Shown here: in pieces, positions 8,356-16,921 of the stretch | How positions within the stretch are numbered: the stretch's first letter is position 1 | Layout: every line of letters starts with the position of its first letter | Origin: Orlajensenia flava | Lineage (GTDB): Bacteria; Actinomycetota; Actinomycetes; Actinomycetales; Microbacteriaceae | DNA: 64,000 bases | Assembly: GCF_004801905.1 (NCBI RefSeq) | Contig: NZ_SSSN01000014.1 | Coordinates: forward strand, 62,001 to 126,000 | Direction: 5' to 3' | The notes under the pieces: generated by a model | What the model was told of the DNA's origin: nothing | Seen by the model: only the letters and a program-made list of their open reading frames with translations | The model's database searches: none | Translations under genes and position numbers: made by a program

Positions 8356-9467
8356 CGGCCCGTTCGAACCTGCGCATCGTCGTCATCGCACCGCTGCGTT
8401 TCCCCATCCGTCGTCCGCACGCGGGCGGCCTCGAGTCCGCGGTTTGGAACGAGGTGCACCAGCTGCGCGCACGGGGGCACGAGGTCACGTTGATCGCGCC
8501 AGAGGGATCGGATGGCGCCGCCATCACCATCCCGGCGCTGACCTGGCCGACCGGTTCGCGTCCCACCGACGACAGCTACCCTCCGAGCTACCTCGATCGT
8601 TCCGTTCCCGCTCTCGATCGCGCCCTCGACGTGATCGCGGCGACGCCGGAGCATTTCGACGTCATCTCCAATCACTGCCTGCACGGGTTGCCGCTGCAAC
8701 GGGCCGGCGGGCTGGGCGTGCCGATGGTCTCGACGTTGCACACGCCGGTCGACGACGACCTGGTGCACGCCCACGCCTCGGCGACCGGCTATCGCAGCTC
8801 CTTCCTCTCGGTCAGCGAGTTCACGCGACGCGAGTGGGCGGCGGCGGGCGTCACGTCATCCGTCCTGCCCAACGCCGTCGATCCGATCGCGTGGCCGCTC
8901 GGACCGGGCGGGAGCGATCTCGTCTGGTTCGGCCGGATCGTGCCGGAGAAGGCGCCGCACCTCGCGATCGAGGTGGCCGAGCGGCTGGGGCGTCGGCTCA
9001 TCATCGCCGGCCGCATCGGCGACGCGGACTACGCCGAGCGCTTCGTCCTGCCGCGGGTCGGGGCCGGTGTTCGCTACATCGGCCAGCTCGCGCCACACGA
9101 GCTCGCCGCCCTCGTCGGTCGCAGCGCCTGCTCGATCGCCACTCCCGTCTGGGATGAGCCGTTCGGGCTGGTCGCCCCCGAGGCGCTCATGTGCGGCACC
9201 CCGGTGGCCAGCTTCGCGGTGGGCGGCGTGGCGGAGATCGCCGGCGCGAGCCTCGGGATGGCCACGGCTCCGCGTCTGGACACCGAGACCTTGGCCGAGA
9301 GGGCGGCCGGCCTCATCGAGCAGGCCGAGAACGACGCGACGTTCCGGCCGTCCATCCGCGATCAGGCGCGTACGCGCTTCTCGCTGCCGGCGCGCATCGA
9401 TGCGCTCGAGCGGCACTTCGCCGCCGTGATCGACGATCACGCCGTCGTACGGGAGCGCGCCGCGTGA
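8352..9467 (+). CDS. Glycosyltransferase family 4
   Basis: 371 aa starting at GTG, overlapping the upstream TGA. It has FPIRRPHAGGLESAVWNEV (acceptor-side glycine loop), VWFGRIVPEKAPHLAIE (hinge/GRxxxxK donor motif) and EPFGLVAPEALMCGTPVAS, the E-x7-E retaining-enzyme signature. It acts in the cytoplasm on a membrane-linked or soluble acceptor and is translationally coupled to both neighbours. Specificity is unknown. Confidence 0.88.
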   Translation: MTARSNLRIVVIAPLRFPIRRPHAGGLESAVWNEVHQLRARGHEVTLIAPEGSDGAAITIPALTWPTGSRPTDDSYPPSYLDRSVPALDRALDVIAATPEHFDVISNHCLHGLPLQRAGGLGVPMVSTLHTPVDDDLVHAHASATGYRSSFLSVSEFTRREWAAAGVTSSVLPNAVDPIAWPLGPGGSDLVWFGRIVPEKAPHLAIEVAERLGRRLIIAGRIGDADYAERFVLPRVGAGVRYIGQLAPHELAALVGRSACSIATPVWDEPFGLVAPEALMCGTPVASFAVGGVAEIAGASLGMATAPRLDTETLAERAAGLIEQAENDATFRPSIRDQARTRFSLPARIDALERHFAAVIDDHAVVRERAA

Positions 9468-10480
9468 GCCGGCCGCGGGTGGCCTGGTACGTCCACCACC
9501 ACGGGCGCGGGCACGTCGGAAGGCTGCTCGCGATCGCTCCCCACCTCGACACGGACATCCTCTGCTTCAGTTCGCTACCGCGCCCCGACGGTCTGCCCGA
9601 GAACTGCGAGTGGGTGCACCTGGAGCGCGACGACGCCGTCGAACCCGGCGCACCACCGGCCGAGCGCGACCCGTCGGCCGGGGGTCTCCTGCACTGGGCC
9701 CCTCTCCTCCACGACGGACATCGGCGACGACTCACCGCGATCGCCGCAACCATCGATCGGCGCGCTGTCGCCGCCTTCGTGGTCGACGTGTCCGCCGAGG
9801 TGACCCTGTTCGCGCGCCTGCTCGGCATCCCTCCCGTTCTCATCACGCAGCCGGGGCAGCGGGATGATGACACCCACCTGCTGGCGTTCCGCGCCGCGGC
9901 AGCCATCATCGCGCCGTGGCCCGAGGAGCTGCTGCGCCCCCGACACCTCGGCGCGTTCCCGCAGGTGGCGTACGTCGGCGGCATCAGCCGGTTCGACGGT
10001 CGAACGGCCCCGTCCGACCACCGCTCCGGCGTGCTCGTCCTCAGCGGCGCGGGCGGCACGACCGTCACCGCCGAGGCGCTCGATGCGGCCGTGGCCGCCA
10101 CCCACGGTCAGAGCTGGAGCTCCGTCGGCCCGCTCGGCGGAGGCGTCTGGTCGGCTGACCCGTGGGAGCAGCTGGGCCGCGCGGACGTCGTTGTCGCCTG
10201 GGCCGGCCAGAACTCCGTCGCCGACCTGGCGGCCGCCGGCTCCCGTGCTGTCATCATTCCGCAGGGCCGGCCGTTCGGTGAGCAGGACGCGACCGCGGAC
10301 GCCTTGGAACACGCGGGTCTGGCGGTCGTGGAACGCGGATGGCCTACCGCCGATCGCTGGCACGACGTGCTGGGGCGAGCCCGAGCACTGCGGCCGGAGT
10401 GGTCGCGGTGGCGCACATCCGGTGCGGCGGCCCGTGCCGCTCGAGCGATCGAGGACGTGGCGAACACGCGGTGGCCATGA
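9464..10480 (+). CDS. MurG-like glycosyltransferase (GT28-type C domain)
   Basis: 338 aa from GTG. The N-terminus VAWYVHHHGRGHVGRLLAIA resembles the glycine-rich loop of MurG/UGT-type enzymes. The C-terminal domain has SGAGGTTVTAEALDAAVA, VVAWAGQNSVADLAAAG and IIPQGRPFGEQDATADAL, which correspond to the UDP-sugar binding region. It is coupled by 4-bp overlaps on both sides. It is not the peptidoglycan MurG itself: the lipid-binding patches are different and the context is a transferase cluster. Confidence 0.75.
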   Translation: MSRPRVAWYVHHHGRGHVGRLLAIAPHLDTDILCFSSLPRPDGLPENCEWVHLERDDAVEPGAPPAERDPSAGGLLHWAPLLHDGHRRRLTAIAATIDRRAVAAFVVDVSAEVTLFARLLGIPPVLITQPGQRDDDTHLLAFRAAAAIIAPWPEELLRPRHLGAFPQVAYVGGISRFDGRTAPSDHRSGVLVLSGAGGTTVTAEALDAAVAATHGQSWSSVGPLGGGVWSADPWEQLGRADVVVAWAGQNSVADLAAAGSRAVIIPQGRPFGEQDATADALEHAGLAVVERGWPTADRWHDVLGRARALRPEWSRWRTSGAAARAARAIEDVANTRWP

Positions 10481-11331
10481 CGCAGCGCGCGGCGGCATCC
10501 CGGGCGGTCATCACGTTGTGCTCGGCGCCGCGATCGGGTCACCTGCGACGTCAGCTGCATTCGCTCGAGGGCGTCGCCGACCTCCGGACGATCGTGGTGT
10601 GGATCGGCGACGACGAACCGCCGGCGCTTCCCGCCGACGACGTGCTGCGCGTGCCCCCTGGTCGAGCGGGGTTGCGTCTCGCCGCCGCGCGCAACGCCGG
10701 TGCCGACCGGGCGGTGGACACCGGCGCGTCGGTGCTGGTCTTCCTCGACGCGGACTGCCTCGCCGCACCCGACCTCGTGGACCGGTACGCAGCGGCGGCT
10801 CGCGCGCATCCGGATGCCGTGCTGTGCGGCCCGGTGACCTACCTCGAGCCGGGAGCCGACCCGGAGCTGCTGGGCGAACTCACCCGCCCGCATCCCGCTC
10901 GACCGGCGCCACCGCCCGGCGACGTGGTGCTGGCGGGCGCCGACGACTACGTGCTGTTCTGGTCGCTCTCCTTCGCCCTGACCTCCGACCGCTGGACGAG
11001 TGGGCCCCGCTTCGACGAGCGCTTCGAGGGCTACGGCGGCGAGGACACCGACTTCGCGTTCGGCCTGCGGGAGGCCGGCATCCCGCTCGCCTGGGTGGGA
11101 GGCGCGCACGCCTATCACCAGTACCACCCCACCTCATCGCCGCCGTGGCAGCACCTCGACGACATCCTGCGCAACGGACGGCTGTTCGCGGAGCGATGGG
11201 GCCGGTGGCCGATGGACGGCTGGATCGCCGCCTTCGCCGAGCGTGGGGCGATCAGCTGGGTCGACGGTTCGTGGGTGAAGGCCTCGGCTGATGCCGTTCC
11301 GCCGGACCCAGCAACTCATCCACCGCGCTGA
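10477..11331 (+). CDS. Glycosyltransferase family 2 (galactosyltransferase-related)
   Basis: 284 aa. It has LAAARNAGADRAVDTGASVLVFLDAD (a DxD metal site, split here between substrate loop and strand) and FDERFEGYGGEDTDFAFGLREAG, the same C-terminal catalytic block as in the transferase at 4710-6056; the two are probably paralogues. The ATG overlaps the upstream stop. The last 80 bp overlap the 3' end of a convergent gene on the other strand. Confidence 0.82.
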   Translation: MTQRAAASRAVITLCSAPRSGHLRRQLHSLEGVADLRTIVVWIGDDEPPALPADDVLRVPPGRAGLRLAAARNAGADRAVDTGASVLVFLDADCLAAPDLVDRYAAAARAHPDAVLCGPVTYLEPGADPELLGELTRPHPARPAPPPGDVVLAGADDYVLFWSLSFALTSDRWTSGPRFDERFEGYGGEDTDFAFGLREAGIPLAWVGGAHAYHQYHPTSSPPWQHLDDILRNGRLFAERWGRWPMDGWIAAFAERGAISWVDGSWVKASADAVPPDPATHPPR

Positions 11332-12511
11332 CCAGCTCGGAGGCGATCACGGTCGGCGTGTAGCGTCTCGCGGTCACCCGAGCGGTGTCGCCCAGGCGGG
11401 TCGCCAATGCATCGTCGTCGAGGATCCGGCCGATCGCGTCGGCCAGCGCCGCCGGGTCGTCGGGCGGAACCATGAGCGAATCCTCCCCGTCCGTGCAGAA
11501 ATCGTCGAAGCCGCTTCCCGTCGTGCAGACGAGCGGTCGGCCGATCGCCTTCACCTCGAGCGCAACGTTGCCGAAGCCCTCCCAGCGCGAGGGGCACAGG
11601 ACGACAGCCGACGCGGCGATGGCGTGGTAGAGCTCGTCGCCGCCGACGTGGCCGAGCCAGACCACCCGCTCGCGGGCCTCGGGCGGCACCGCCGCGAGCA
11701 ACTCGGCCTGGTCGGGCTCGAACCGCCGATCGCCGCTCGCGCCGGCGAGCACCAGTTGCGCCGAGCCGTACCGGTCGGACACCGCACCGAATGCGGCGAC
11801 GGCATCCGTCACCCCCTTGCGACGCTCGAGCCGCCCGAGAAACAGCACGACGGGCGCGTCTGCCTCGGGCCATCCGGCTGGCACGGGAGCGCGGAGTGCC
11901 GCTGCCGCCACGCCGTCCACGTCGATGCAGTTGCCGACGACGCGAGCGGGTGGCAGCCGGCGAAACAGCGTCTCCGTGCGGCTGAGCATGGCGTGCGAGA
12001 TGGAGATGAGGCCTGCGGAGCGTCGGATCTGGCGGTCCTCGAGCCTGTTCTGCATGGCCACGACGAGTCGCGTGAGCCGGGGCAGGTCGGCGACGGCCAA
12101 TCCGGACACAGCGTTGGCGAGCCTCAGGCTGGTCGCCAGGTTGGTCACGAGCGGCGCCGAACGGGGGAGCGCGGAGCCGAGCCCGCCCCACTCGGGCAGG
12201 AAGACCCGGTCGTAGCCGTGCCGACGAAGGATGGTCTTCAGCCGTCGGGTGCGCAGGGGCAACTCGATCAGGCGCGGCAGGCCGGCGGTCGAGACGAAGC
12301 CAACGATCCGCACGCCACCCAGATCCACGTCGGGCAACGCTGTGTCGGCCGAGAACACCACGAGGTCGACGTCGATGCCGCGAGCGACGAGCGCGGGCAG
12401 CAGGGCGGCGAGGTGGCGGCCGATGCCTCCGGTGTAGGCCGTCAGGCCCGCGTACTCGGTCGTGGCCACGAGCCAGCGCTCGGGGTGCGTCTGGGGCACG
12501 GCATCCGTCAT
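11252..12511 (-). CDS. Glycosyltransferase family 4
   Basis: 419 aa. YTGGIGRHLAALLPALVARG is the acceptor-side loop; VVLFLGRLERRKGVTDAV is the donor-side hinge; CPSRWEGFGNVALEVKAIGRPLV carries the E-x7-E pair. It starts 4 bp inside the stop of the ATP-grasp gene, so the two are co-transcribed. The last ~26 codons (Pro/Arg-rich) are antisense to the neighbour's 3' end and are probably dispensable. Confidence 0.88.
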   Translation of the reverse strand: MTDAVPQTHPERWLVATTEYAGLTAYTGGIGRHLAALLPALVARGIDVDLVVFSADTALPDVDLGGVRIVGFVSTAGLPRLIELPLRTRRLKTILRRHGYDRVFLPEWGGLGSALPRSAPLVTNLATSLRLANAVSGLAVADLPRLTRLVVAMQNRLEDRQIRRSAGLISISHAMLSRTETLFRRLPPARVVGNCIDVDGVAAAALRAPVPAGWPEADAPVVLFLGRLERRKGVTDAVAAFGAVSDRYGSAQLVLAGASGDRRFEPDQAELLAAVPPEARERVVWLGHVGGDELYHAIAASAVVLCPSRWEGFGNVALEVKAIGRPLVCTTGSGFDDFCTDGEDSLMVPPDDPAALADAIGRILDDDALATRLGDTARVTARRYTPTVIASELVSAVDELLGPAERHQPRPSPTNRRPS

Positions 12512-13404
12512 CGGTAGCGTCTCGGAACGGTCCACTGTTTGCCGAAGACGAGGTTGAAGGATGCCGGCTCGAATGGGCTGTCCCCGCCGGCCGGATAACT
12601 CGTCAGCTCGCCGAACACCACGCGATCGCCGAGGTCGTAGAGGTCGACGCGGACGAAGTCGGTCTCCGCCCCGAGCCGCTCTGCGATGCCGATCATCTCC
12701 TCCAGCCGTGCCGGTCGGGAGGGAAGCGGATCGGCCCACGCCGGGCCACCGCTCATCGGCAGGTGCCGCCACTCCGCGTCGAAGAAGTCCTGCGTGCGCC
12801 CACCGAACCGCCCGGCGTCGAGCTGGATGAAGCGGCAGACGCCGTTGAAGACGAAGAACTTGAGGTCGTCGGGGATGCCGCCGCCCGGTGAGGCGAGGAA
12901 CTCCTCGACGATGATACGCGGCGGCACGAGTCCGTACGCCCACTCGCGATTGGGACCTTGGCCGTACAGCTGGCCGACCCAGTGCCGGGCGATCGCCACC
13001 AGTCGGTCACGATCCGCCGCGGACGGGCGTACGTGCCGGTACACCCAGCCGTGCTCCGCCGCCGGCAGCACGCTGTCGGGCGCGGCGGCCGGCGACACGA
13101 CGATGGCCGCTCCGCTCCCGTGGGTGGGTTTCACGACATAGCGCTCGGGCAGGTCGAGCGCGCGCAGCTCCGCCGGGTCGTCGAGCAGGGCGAGAGCCCG
13201 CGGCAGCACCTCCTCGCCCACCGCGGCGGCCACGTAGCGACGGACCGCGGCCTTGTCGGCGAAGGTCACGACCAGGTCGCGGTGGTCGCGCAGCATCTTG
13301 TAGCGCACCTTGTCCGTGAAGCTGCGGGGTCGGCGGGTGCGGAGGAGCCGCCACGTGCGCACCAGGCGGCTGCGCTCGCGCCAACGCACTTCGCCGTACT
13401 GCAT
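12508..13404 (-). CDS. TupA-like ATP-grasp protein
   Basis: 298 aa. FTDKVRYKMLRDHRDLVVTFADKAAVRRYV at about 22-50 and YVVKPTHGSGAAIVV at about 105 are typical of the TupA-like ATP-grasp family (named for teichuronopeptide synthesis). The C-terminal FVRVDLYDLGDRVVFGELTSYPAGG carries the metal-binding Asp/Glu pair. Such enzymes ligate an amino acid or carboxylate onto a surface glycan. A start at 13404 gives the usual N-terminus. It is the first gene of a two-gene unit with the GT4 gene. Confidence 0.82.
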   Translation of the reverse strand: MQYGEVRWRERSRLVRTWRLLRTRRPRSFTDKVRYKMLRDHRDLVVTFADKAAVRRYVAAAVGEEVLPRALALLDDPAELRALDLPERYVVKPTHGSGAAIVVSPAAAPDSVLPAAEHGWVYRHVRPSAADRDRLVAIARHWVGQLYGQGPNREWAYGLVPPRIIVEEFLASPGGGIPDDLKFFVFNGVCRFIQLDAGRFGGRTQDFFDAEWRHLPMSGGPAWADPLPSRPARLEEMIGIAERLGAETDFVRVDLYDLGDRVVFGELTSYPAGGDSPFEPASFNLVFGKQWTVPRRYR

Positions 13405-13522
13405 CGCCCGCCCGTCCGCTCCCGATCGCTGATGCCGAGCGCTGTTGCCAGTATGGACGGGATGGCGGCATCGGGTCGCGGGGTGGCGCGAGGTGACGCA
13501 GGGATGCAAGGCGGATGACGGC

Positions 13523-14044
13523 TCAACCGCGCTCGGACGCCTCCTGTGGGTCCGCTTCGCGTCGTTTGAGCATCCGCAGGCAGAGGACGATGGCGCCGGC
13601 CGTGACCGCCGCGAGCACCACGTAGAACACGCCGAGGTTCAGCAGGTAGTCCAGCGGCAGGACGGTCGGGTTCGCGGTGCCGATGTGCTTCTTGATGATC
13701 TCGGGGATGAACAGCACGCTGACGATGACGGCGATCACGATGGCGCCCTGCACGATCGCGAGCACGGCGAAGGGGATGCGGCCGCCGGTGCGCCGCAGCA
13801 GCACGGCGACGCCGAACACGATCATCGCGGCGATGCCGTCGTGGATGATGAGCGCCCCGACGAGCCAGACGGCGATGCCGAGGTAGCGGGAGGGTGGGAT
13901 GTCGTTCAGCAGCGTCACGGCGGCGATGACGAGCAGACCGACGCCGAGGGCGATCAGCACGACGCGCCAGCGGCGCATCCGCTCCGTCTCCGGCGCCTCG
14001 AGCGGCCCCTCGGGCCCCGCGACGGGGGAGGGCGTGACGCTCAC
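13523..14044 (-). CDS. Four-helix membrane protein of unknown function
   Basis: 173 aa. A GTG start overlaps the stop of the molybdopterin gene (GTGA); a later Met (MRRWRVV) is an alternative. Four hydrophobic segments lie at about 28-48, 58-80, 91-112 and 136-160, ending in a basic cytoplasmic tail. It has no enzymatic motif. Tight coupling to the molybdopterin oxidoreductase suggests an accessory membrane subunit, possibly for electron transfer or assembly. Confidence 0.65.
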   Translation of the reverse strand: MSVTPSPVAGPEGPLEAPETERMRRWRVVLIALGVGLLVIAAVTLLNDIPPSRYLGIAVWLVGALIIHDGIAAMIVFGVAVLLRRTGGRIPFAVLAIVQGAIVIAVIVSVLFIPEIIKKHIGTANPTVLPLDYLLNLGVFYVVLAAVTAGAIVLCLRMLKRREADPQEASERG

Positions 14045-15348
14045 GAGAGCACCTCCAGCCTGCTCAGCCACTTGGTCTGCAGCACGCCCGGGCGTGCGGG
14101 CGCGATGATGCGAGCAGGGTACCCGTGGTCGATGTCGAGCACTCCGCCGTCGACCTCGAGCGCCACGAGCGTGGTCTCGTCGCGCACGAACTCGGGCTGC
14201 ATCATCGTCACGCCGTACGAGCTGTTGGTCTGCAGGCTCCGGATGCGCACGTTCGCGCCGGTGGGCGCCCCGACGGCGTCGACGAGGTCGCGCAGCCGCG
14301 GGCCGCGCCAGGTGGCGTACTGGCTCCAACCCTCGACGCACGCGATCGGCAGCACGGACTCATGCTGGGGCAGCGCGCGGAGAGCCGCGAGGTCGAACGA
14401 CTTGGACGTCGCGCCGTTGGTGACCGTGAGTTTCCAGTCCGGGGACATCGCGCGGTCGATCACGTCGGCCGACCGCGCCGTCTTGTTGACCGGCAGCCCC
14501 TGCGGTCCGGTGCCGTTCTTGCGCGGCGCGAAGACGTTGACGCCGTCGAAGAGTCGGAAGGACTGGCCCGCGGTGAGGCCGACGACGGCCGCCACGGCGA
14601 TGCCGACGGTGGCGAGGAAGCCCCGGCGGCTGGTCTTCGCCCGCGGGTCGGGCGCGTTCGGCGCCGGCTTCTCGTCGATCCACGCGAAGATGCGCCCGGT
14701 GACGCCTGCGGTCTGCGGCTCGCCGGTGAGCCGACGCAACTCGTCGGGCACCTCGAGTCGGGCATCCGGGTCGTCCTCGGTGACGACGACCTGGCCGTCC
14801 GCGTCGAGGGCGTCCGCCTTGCGCCAGTACCGGTTGATGATGGGCAGCTTCACGCCGATGTGGATCGCGAGCGACCCGATGATGACGTAGGAGAGCACGT
14901 AGTGGGTGTGCCGGAACGAGAACGGGAACAGCGAATAGAACTGGAAGGTGTTGAGCAGGCCGATGGTGATCTGCACGAGCGACGCCGACACGAACAGGGC
15001 GATCGACGCGCGCTCGAGGAAGTGCGGGAACGAGCGGATCGGCGGGCTGCGGAAGAGCTCGGGGAAGACCGCGTAGAGCTTGGCGAACAGCAGGGGGAAG
15101 CACGCGATGCCCGCGGTGATGTGCGTGCCCTGCGTGATCTGGTAGAGCCAGGTCGGGCGATTCGGGAACACCATCCCCGGCACCGGGTCCTGCAGGAAGT
15201 GGCTGTAGAGCCCGGTCGCGAAGCAGATCAGGAAGGCGGCAGCCAGCAGGCGCCCGATGACCACCGCCATCCGCGGGTTGCGTGATGGGGTCGCCAGAGC
15301 GTGGCGGAACTGGTGGAGGATGCGTTGAATCCGCCATTTCACGTGCAT
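14041..15348 (-). CDS. Membrane-bound molybdopterin oxidoreductase (cyt b561-like plus SUOX-like domains)
   Basis: 435 aa. Four hydrophobic segments at about 27-50, 72-92, 114-136 and 148-170 include His50, His76, His147/149 and His163, plausible haem ligands of a b561-like domain. TSRRGFLATVG at 239-249 is a twin-arginine motif placed before the fifth hydrophobic segment. The rest (about 300-435) is a sulfite-oxidase-type molybdopterin domain with Cys337 (IACVEGWS) as the expected Mo ligand. This arrangement fits the known class of polytopic proteins that use Sec for the first helices and Tat for the last, folded domain. The ATG is preceded by a very strong GGAGGTGACC. Substrate unknown. Confidence 0.8.
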   Translation of the reverse strand: MHVKWRIQRILHQFRHALATPSRNPRMAVVIGRLLAAAFLICFATGLYSHFLQDPVPGMVFPNRPTWLYQITQGTHITAGIACFPLLFAKLYAVFPELFRSPPIRSFPHFLERASIALFVSASLVQITIGLLNTFQFYSLFPFSFRHTHYVLSYVIIGSLAIHIGVKLPIINRYWRKADALDADGQVVVTEDDPDARLEVPDELRRLTGEPQTAGVTGRIFAWIDEKPAPNAPDPRAKTSRRGFLATVGIAVAAVVGLTAGQSFRLFDGVNVFAPRKNGTGPQGLPVNKTARSADVIDRAMSPDWKLTVTNGATSKSFDLAALRALPQHESVLPIACVEGWSQYATWRGPRLRDLVDAVGAPTGANVRIRSLQTNSSYGVTMMQPEFVRDETTLVALEVDGGVLDIDHGYPARIIAPARPGVLQTKWLSRLEVLS

Positions 15349-15456
15349 TTCCGGTCACCTCCTCATGAGAGCGTTCGTCACTCTACGTCGGACGGATGGG
15401 TCGCGCCCGCCCCAGATGTGACGGCTCGCGAACGGATCGGCCTCCCGTCCGCGCTT

Positions 15457-15501
15457 CGTAATGCTTCTTCGGCGATCGCCCGCCCACCCGGTGAATAGCA
15501 T
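15457..15501 (+). promoter_or_regulatory. Leaderless promoter with shared upstream element (copy A)
   Basis: CGTAATGCTTCTTCGG at 15457-15472, then the -10 box TAGCAT at 15496-15501, 6 nt before the ATG at 15508. The same element and spacing recur at 20782-20825. Confidence 0.6.
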
Positions 15502-15507
15502 CGAAGC

Positions 15508-16893
15508 ATGCCGAACCTCTCGGACCGCTCCCTGACGCGGCCTCCGCACCAGCGGGCGGTCGAGGGAACCCGGCACTCGGCGAGGCCGGCTTTCATCGGA
15601 GTGGCGGCGGCGCTGCTGCTGATCGCGCTCGCGATAGCGGTTCCCCGGCTGACCCACTGGCAGGTGCACGCCCAGTCGTGGGCTCCACTGCACGTGACGT
15701 GGCATCCGCGGGTCGGCATCGGCACGATTCCCGCCATCGTGGTCGGAGTGCTGGGCGTGGTGTTCGCCGCCACCATTGCACGCCGGGTGAGCTGGCGCAT
15801 CCTGCTCCTCATCGCCTTCATCCTCGGTGTCGCGTGGTCGACGAGCCTCGCCCTCGTCGACGGGCTCGAGGGCATCACCGTCATCTTCGACCGCAGCAGC
15901 GAGTACCTCGGCAGCGCTCGGCAGGTGAGCGATGTCGGCGCCCTCCTGCACGAGTACATCGCGCGCATCCCGCTCGACTCCGTCGGCCACTGGCCGGTGC
16001 ACCTGGCCGGGCATCCGCCGGGCGCCGTGCTGTTCTTCGTCCTCCTCGTCCGGCTCGGCCTCGGCAGTGCCGCCGCGGCCGGTTGGATCGTGCTCGTTCT
16101 TGGCGCGACGACGCCGGTGGCCGTGCTGCTCGCGGTGCGTCGGCTCGGAGCGGAGGATGCCGCCCGCCGCGCCGCGCCGTTCCTCGTGCTCGGGCCGGCC
16201 GCGATCTGGATGGCCGTCTCGGCCGACGGGCTGTTCGCCGCGGTGGCGGCGTGGGGGCTCTGCGCCCTCGCCTATGCGACCACGACCCGCCATCGTGGTG
16301 CGCGGGCGGGATGGGGCATTCTCGCCGGGCTGTTGCTGGGCTACGCCGTGATGATGTCGTACGGCCTGCCGTTGCTCGGCATCCTCGCGCTCGCGGTGCT
16401 CCTGGTGGCTCGCACGTGGCGTCCCCTGCTCTGGGCGGCCGGCGCCGCCGCGGGCGTGGTGCTCGCCTTCGCCGCGGGCGGATTCGCGTGGTGGCAGGCC
16501 TACCCCGTGCTGCACGAACGCTACTACGCGGGCATCGCATCCCAGCGGCCGTACGCCTACTGGGTGTGGGGAAACCTGGCGGCGCTCGCCGTGAGCGCCG
16601 GTCCGCTCGTCGGGGGCGTCGTGGCGCTCGTCGGCCAGCGTCTGCGCCGCTTCCGCGGGCTCACCGCGGAAGCCCGCGTCATCGTCATCCTCGTCGTGGC
16701 TGCCGCCGCCACCATTCTGGTAGCCGACCTGTCGGGCATGAGCAAGGCGGAGGTCGAGCGCATCTGGCTGCCGTTCGTCCCGTGGCTGCTGCTCGGTGCC
16801 GCCCTCCTGCCGCAGCGCTGGGTGCGCTGGGCGCTCGGCCTGCAGGTGGCATTCGCACTGGTGGCGCAACACCTGCTGTTCTCGCAGTGGTGA
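15508..16893 (+). CDS. Multi-pass membrane protein, possibly a polyprenyl-linked glycosyltransferase
   Basis: 461 aa with about ten hydrophobic segments after a polar N-terminal 28 residues. The loop DSVGHWPVHLAGHPPGAVLFF, with its conserved His-Pro-Pro-Gly, resembles the first extracytoplasmic loop of GT39/GT87-like membrane transferases (ArnT/PMT fold), and an acidic EYLGSARQVSDVGALLHEYI precedes it. This supports but does not prove transferase activity. It heads an operon with the phosphorylase and the epimerase and has the copy A promoter. No ribosome site is visible, consistent with leaderless translation. Confidence 0.65.
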   Translation: MPNLSDRSLTRPPHQRAVEGTRHSARPAFIGVAAALLLIALAIAVPRLTHWQVHAQSWAPLHVTWHPRVGIGTIPAIVVGVLGVVFAATIARRVSWRILLLIAFILGVAWSTSLALVDGLEGITVIFDRSSEYLGSARQVSDVGALLHEYIARIPLDSVGHWPVHLAGHPPGAVLFFVLLVRLGLGSAAAAGWIVLVLGATTPVAVLLAVRRLGAEDAARRAAPFLVLGPAAIWMAVSADGLFAAVAAWGLCALAYATTTRHRGARAGWGILAGLLLGYAVMMSYGLPLLGILALAVLLVARTWRPLLWAAGAAAGVVLAFAAGGFAWWQAYPVLHERYYAGIASQRPYAYWVWGNLAALAVSAGPLVGGVVALVGQRLRRFRGLTAEARVIVILVVAAAATILVADLSGMSKAEVERIWLPFVPWLLLGAALLPQRWVRWALGLQVAFALVAQHLLFSQW

Positions 16894-16921
16894 TGACATG
16901 ACGGACGAACAAGGGAGAGAC

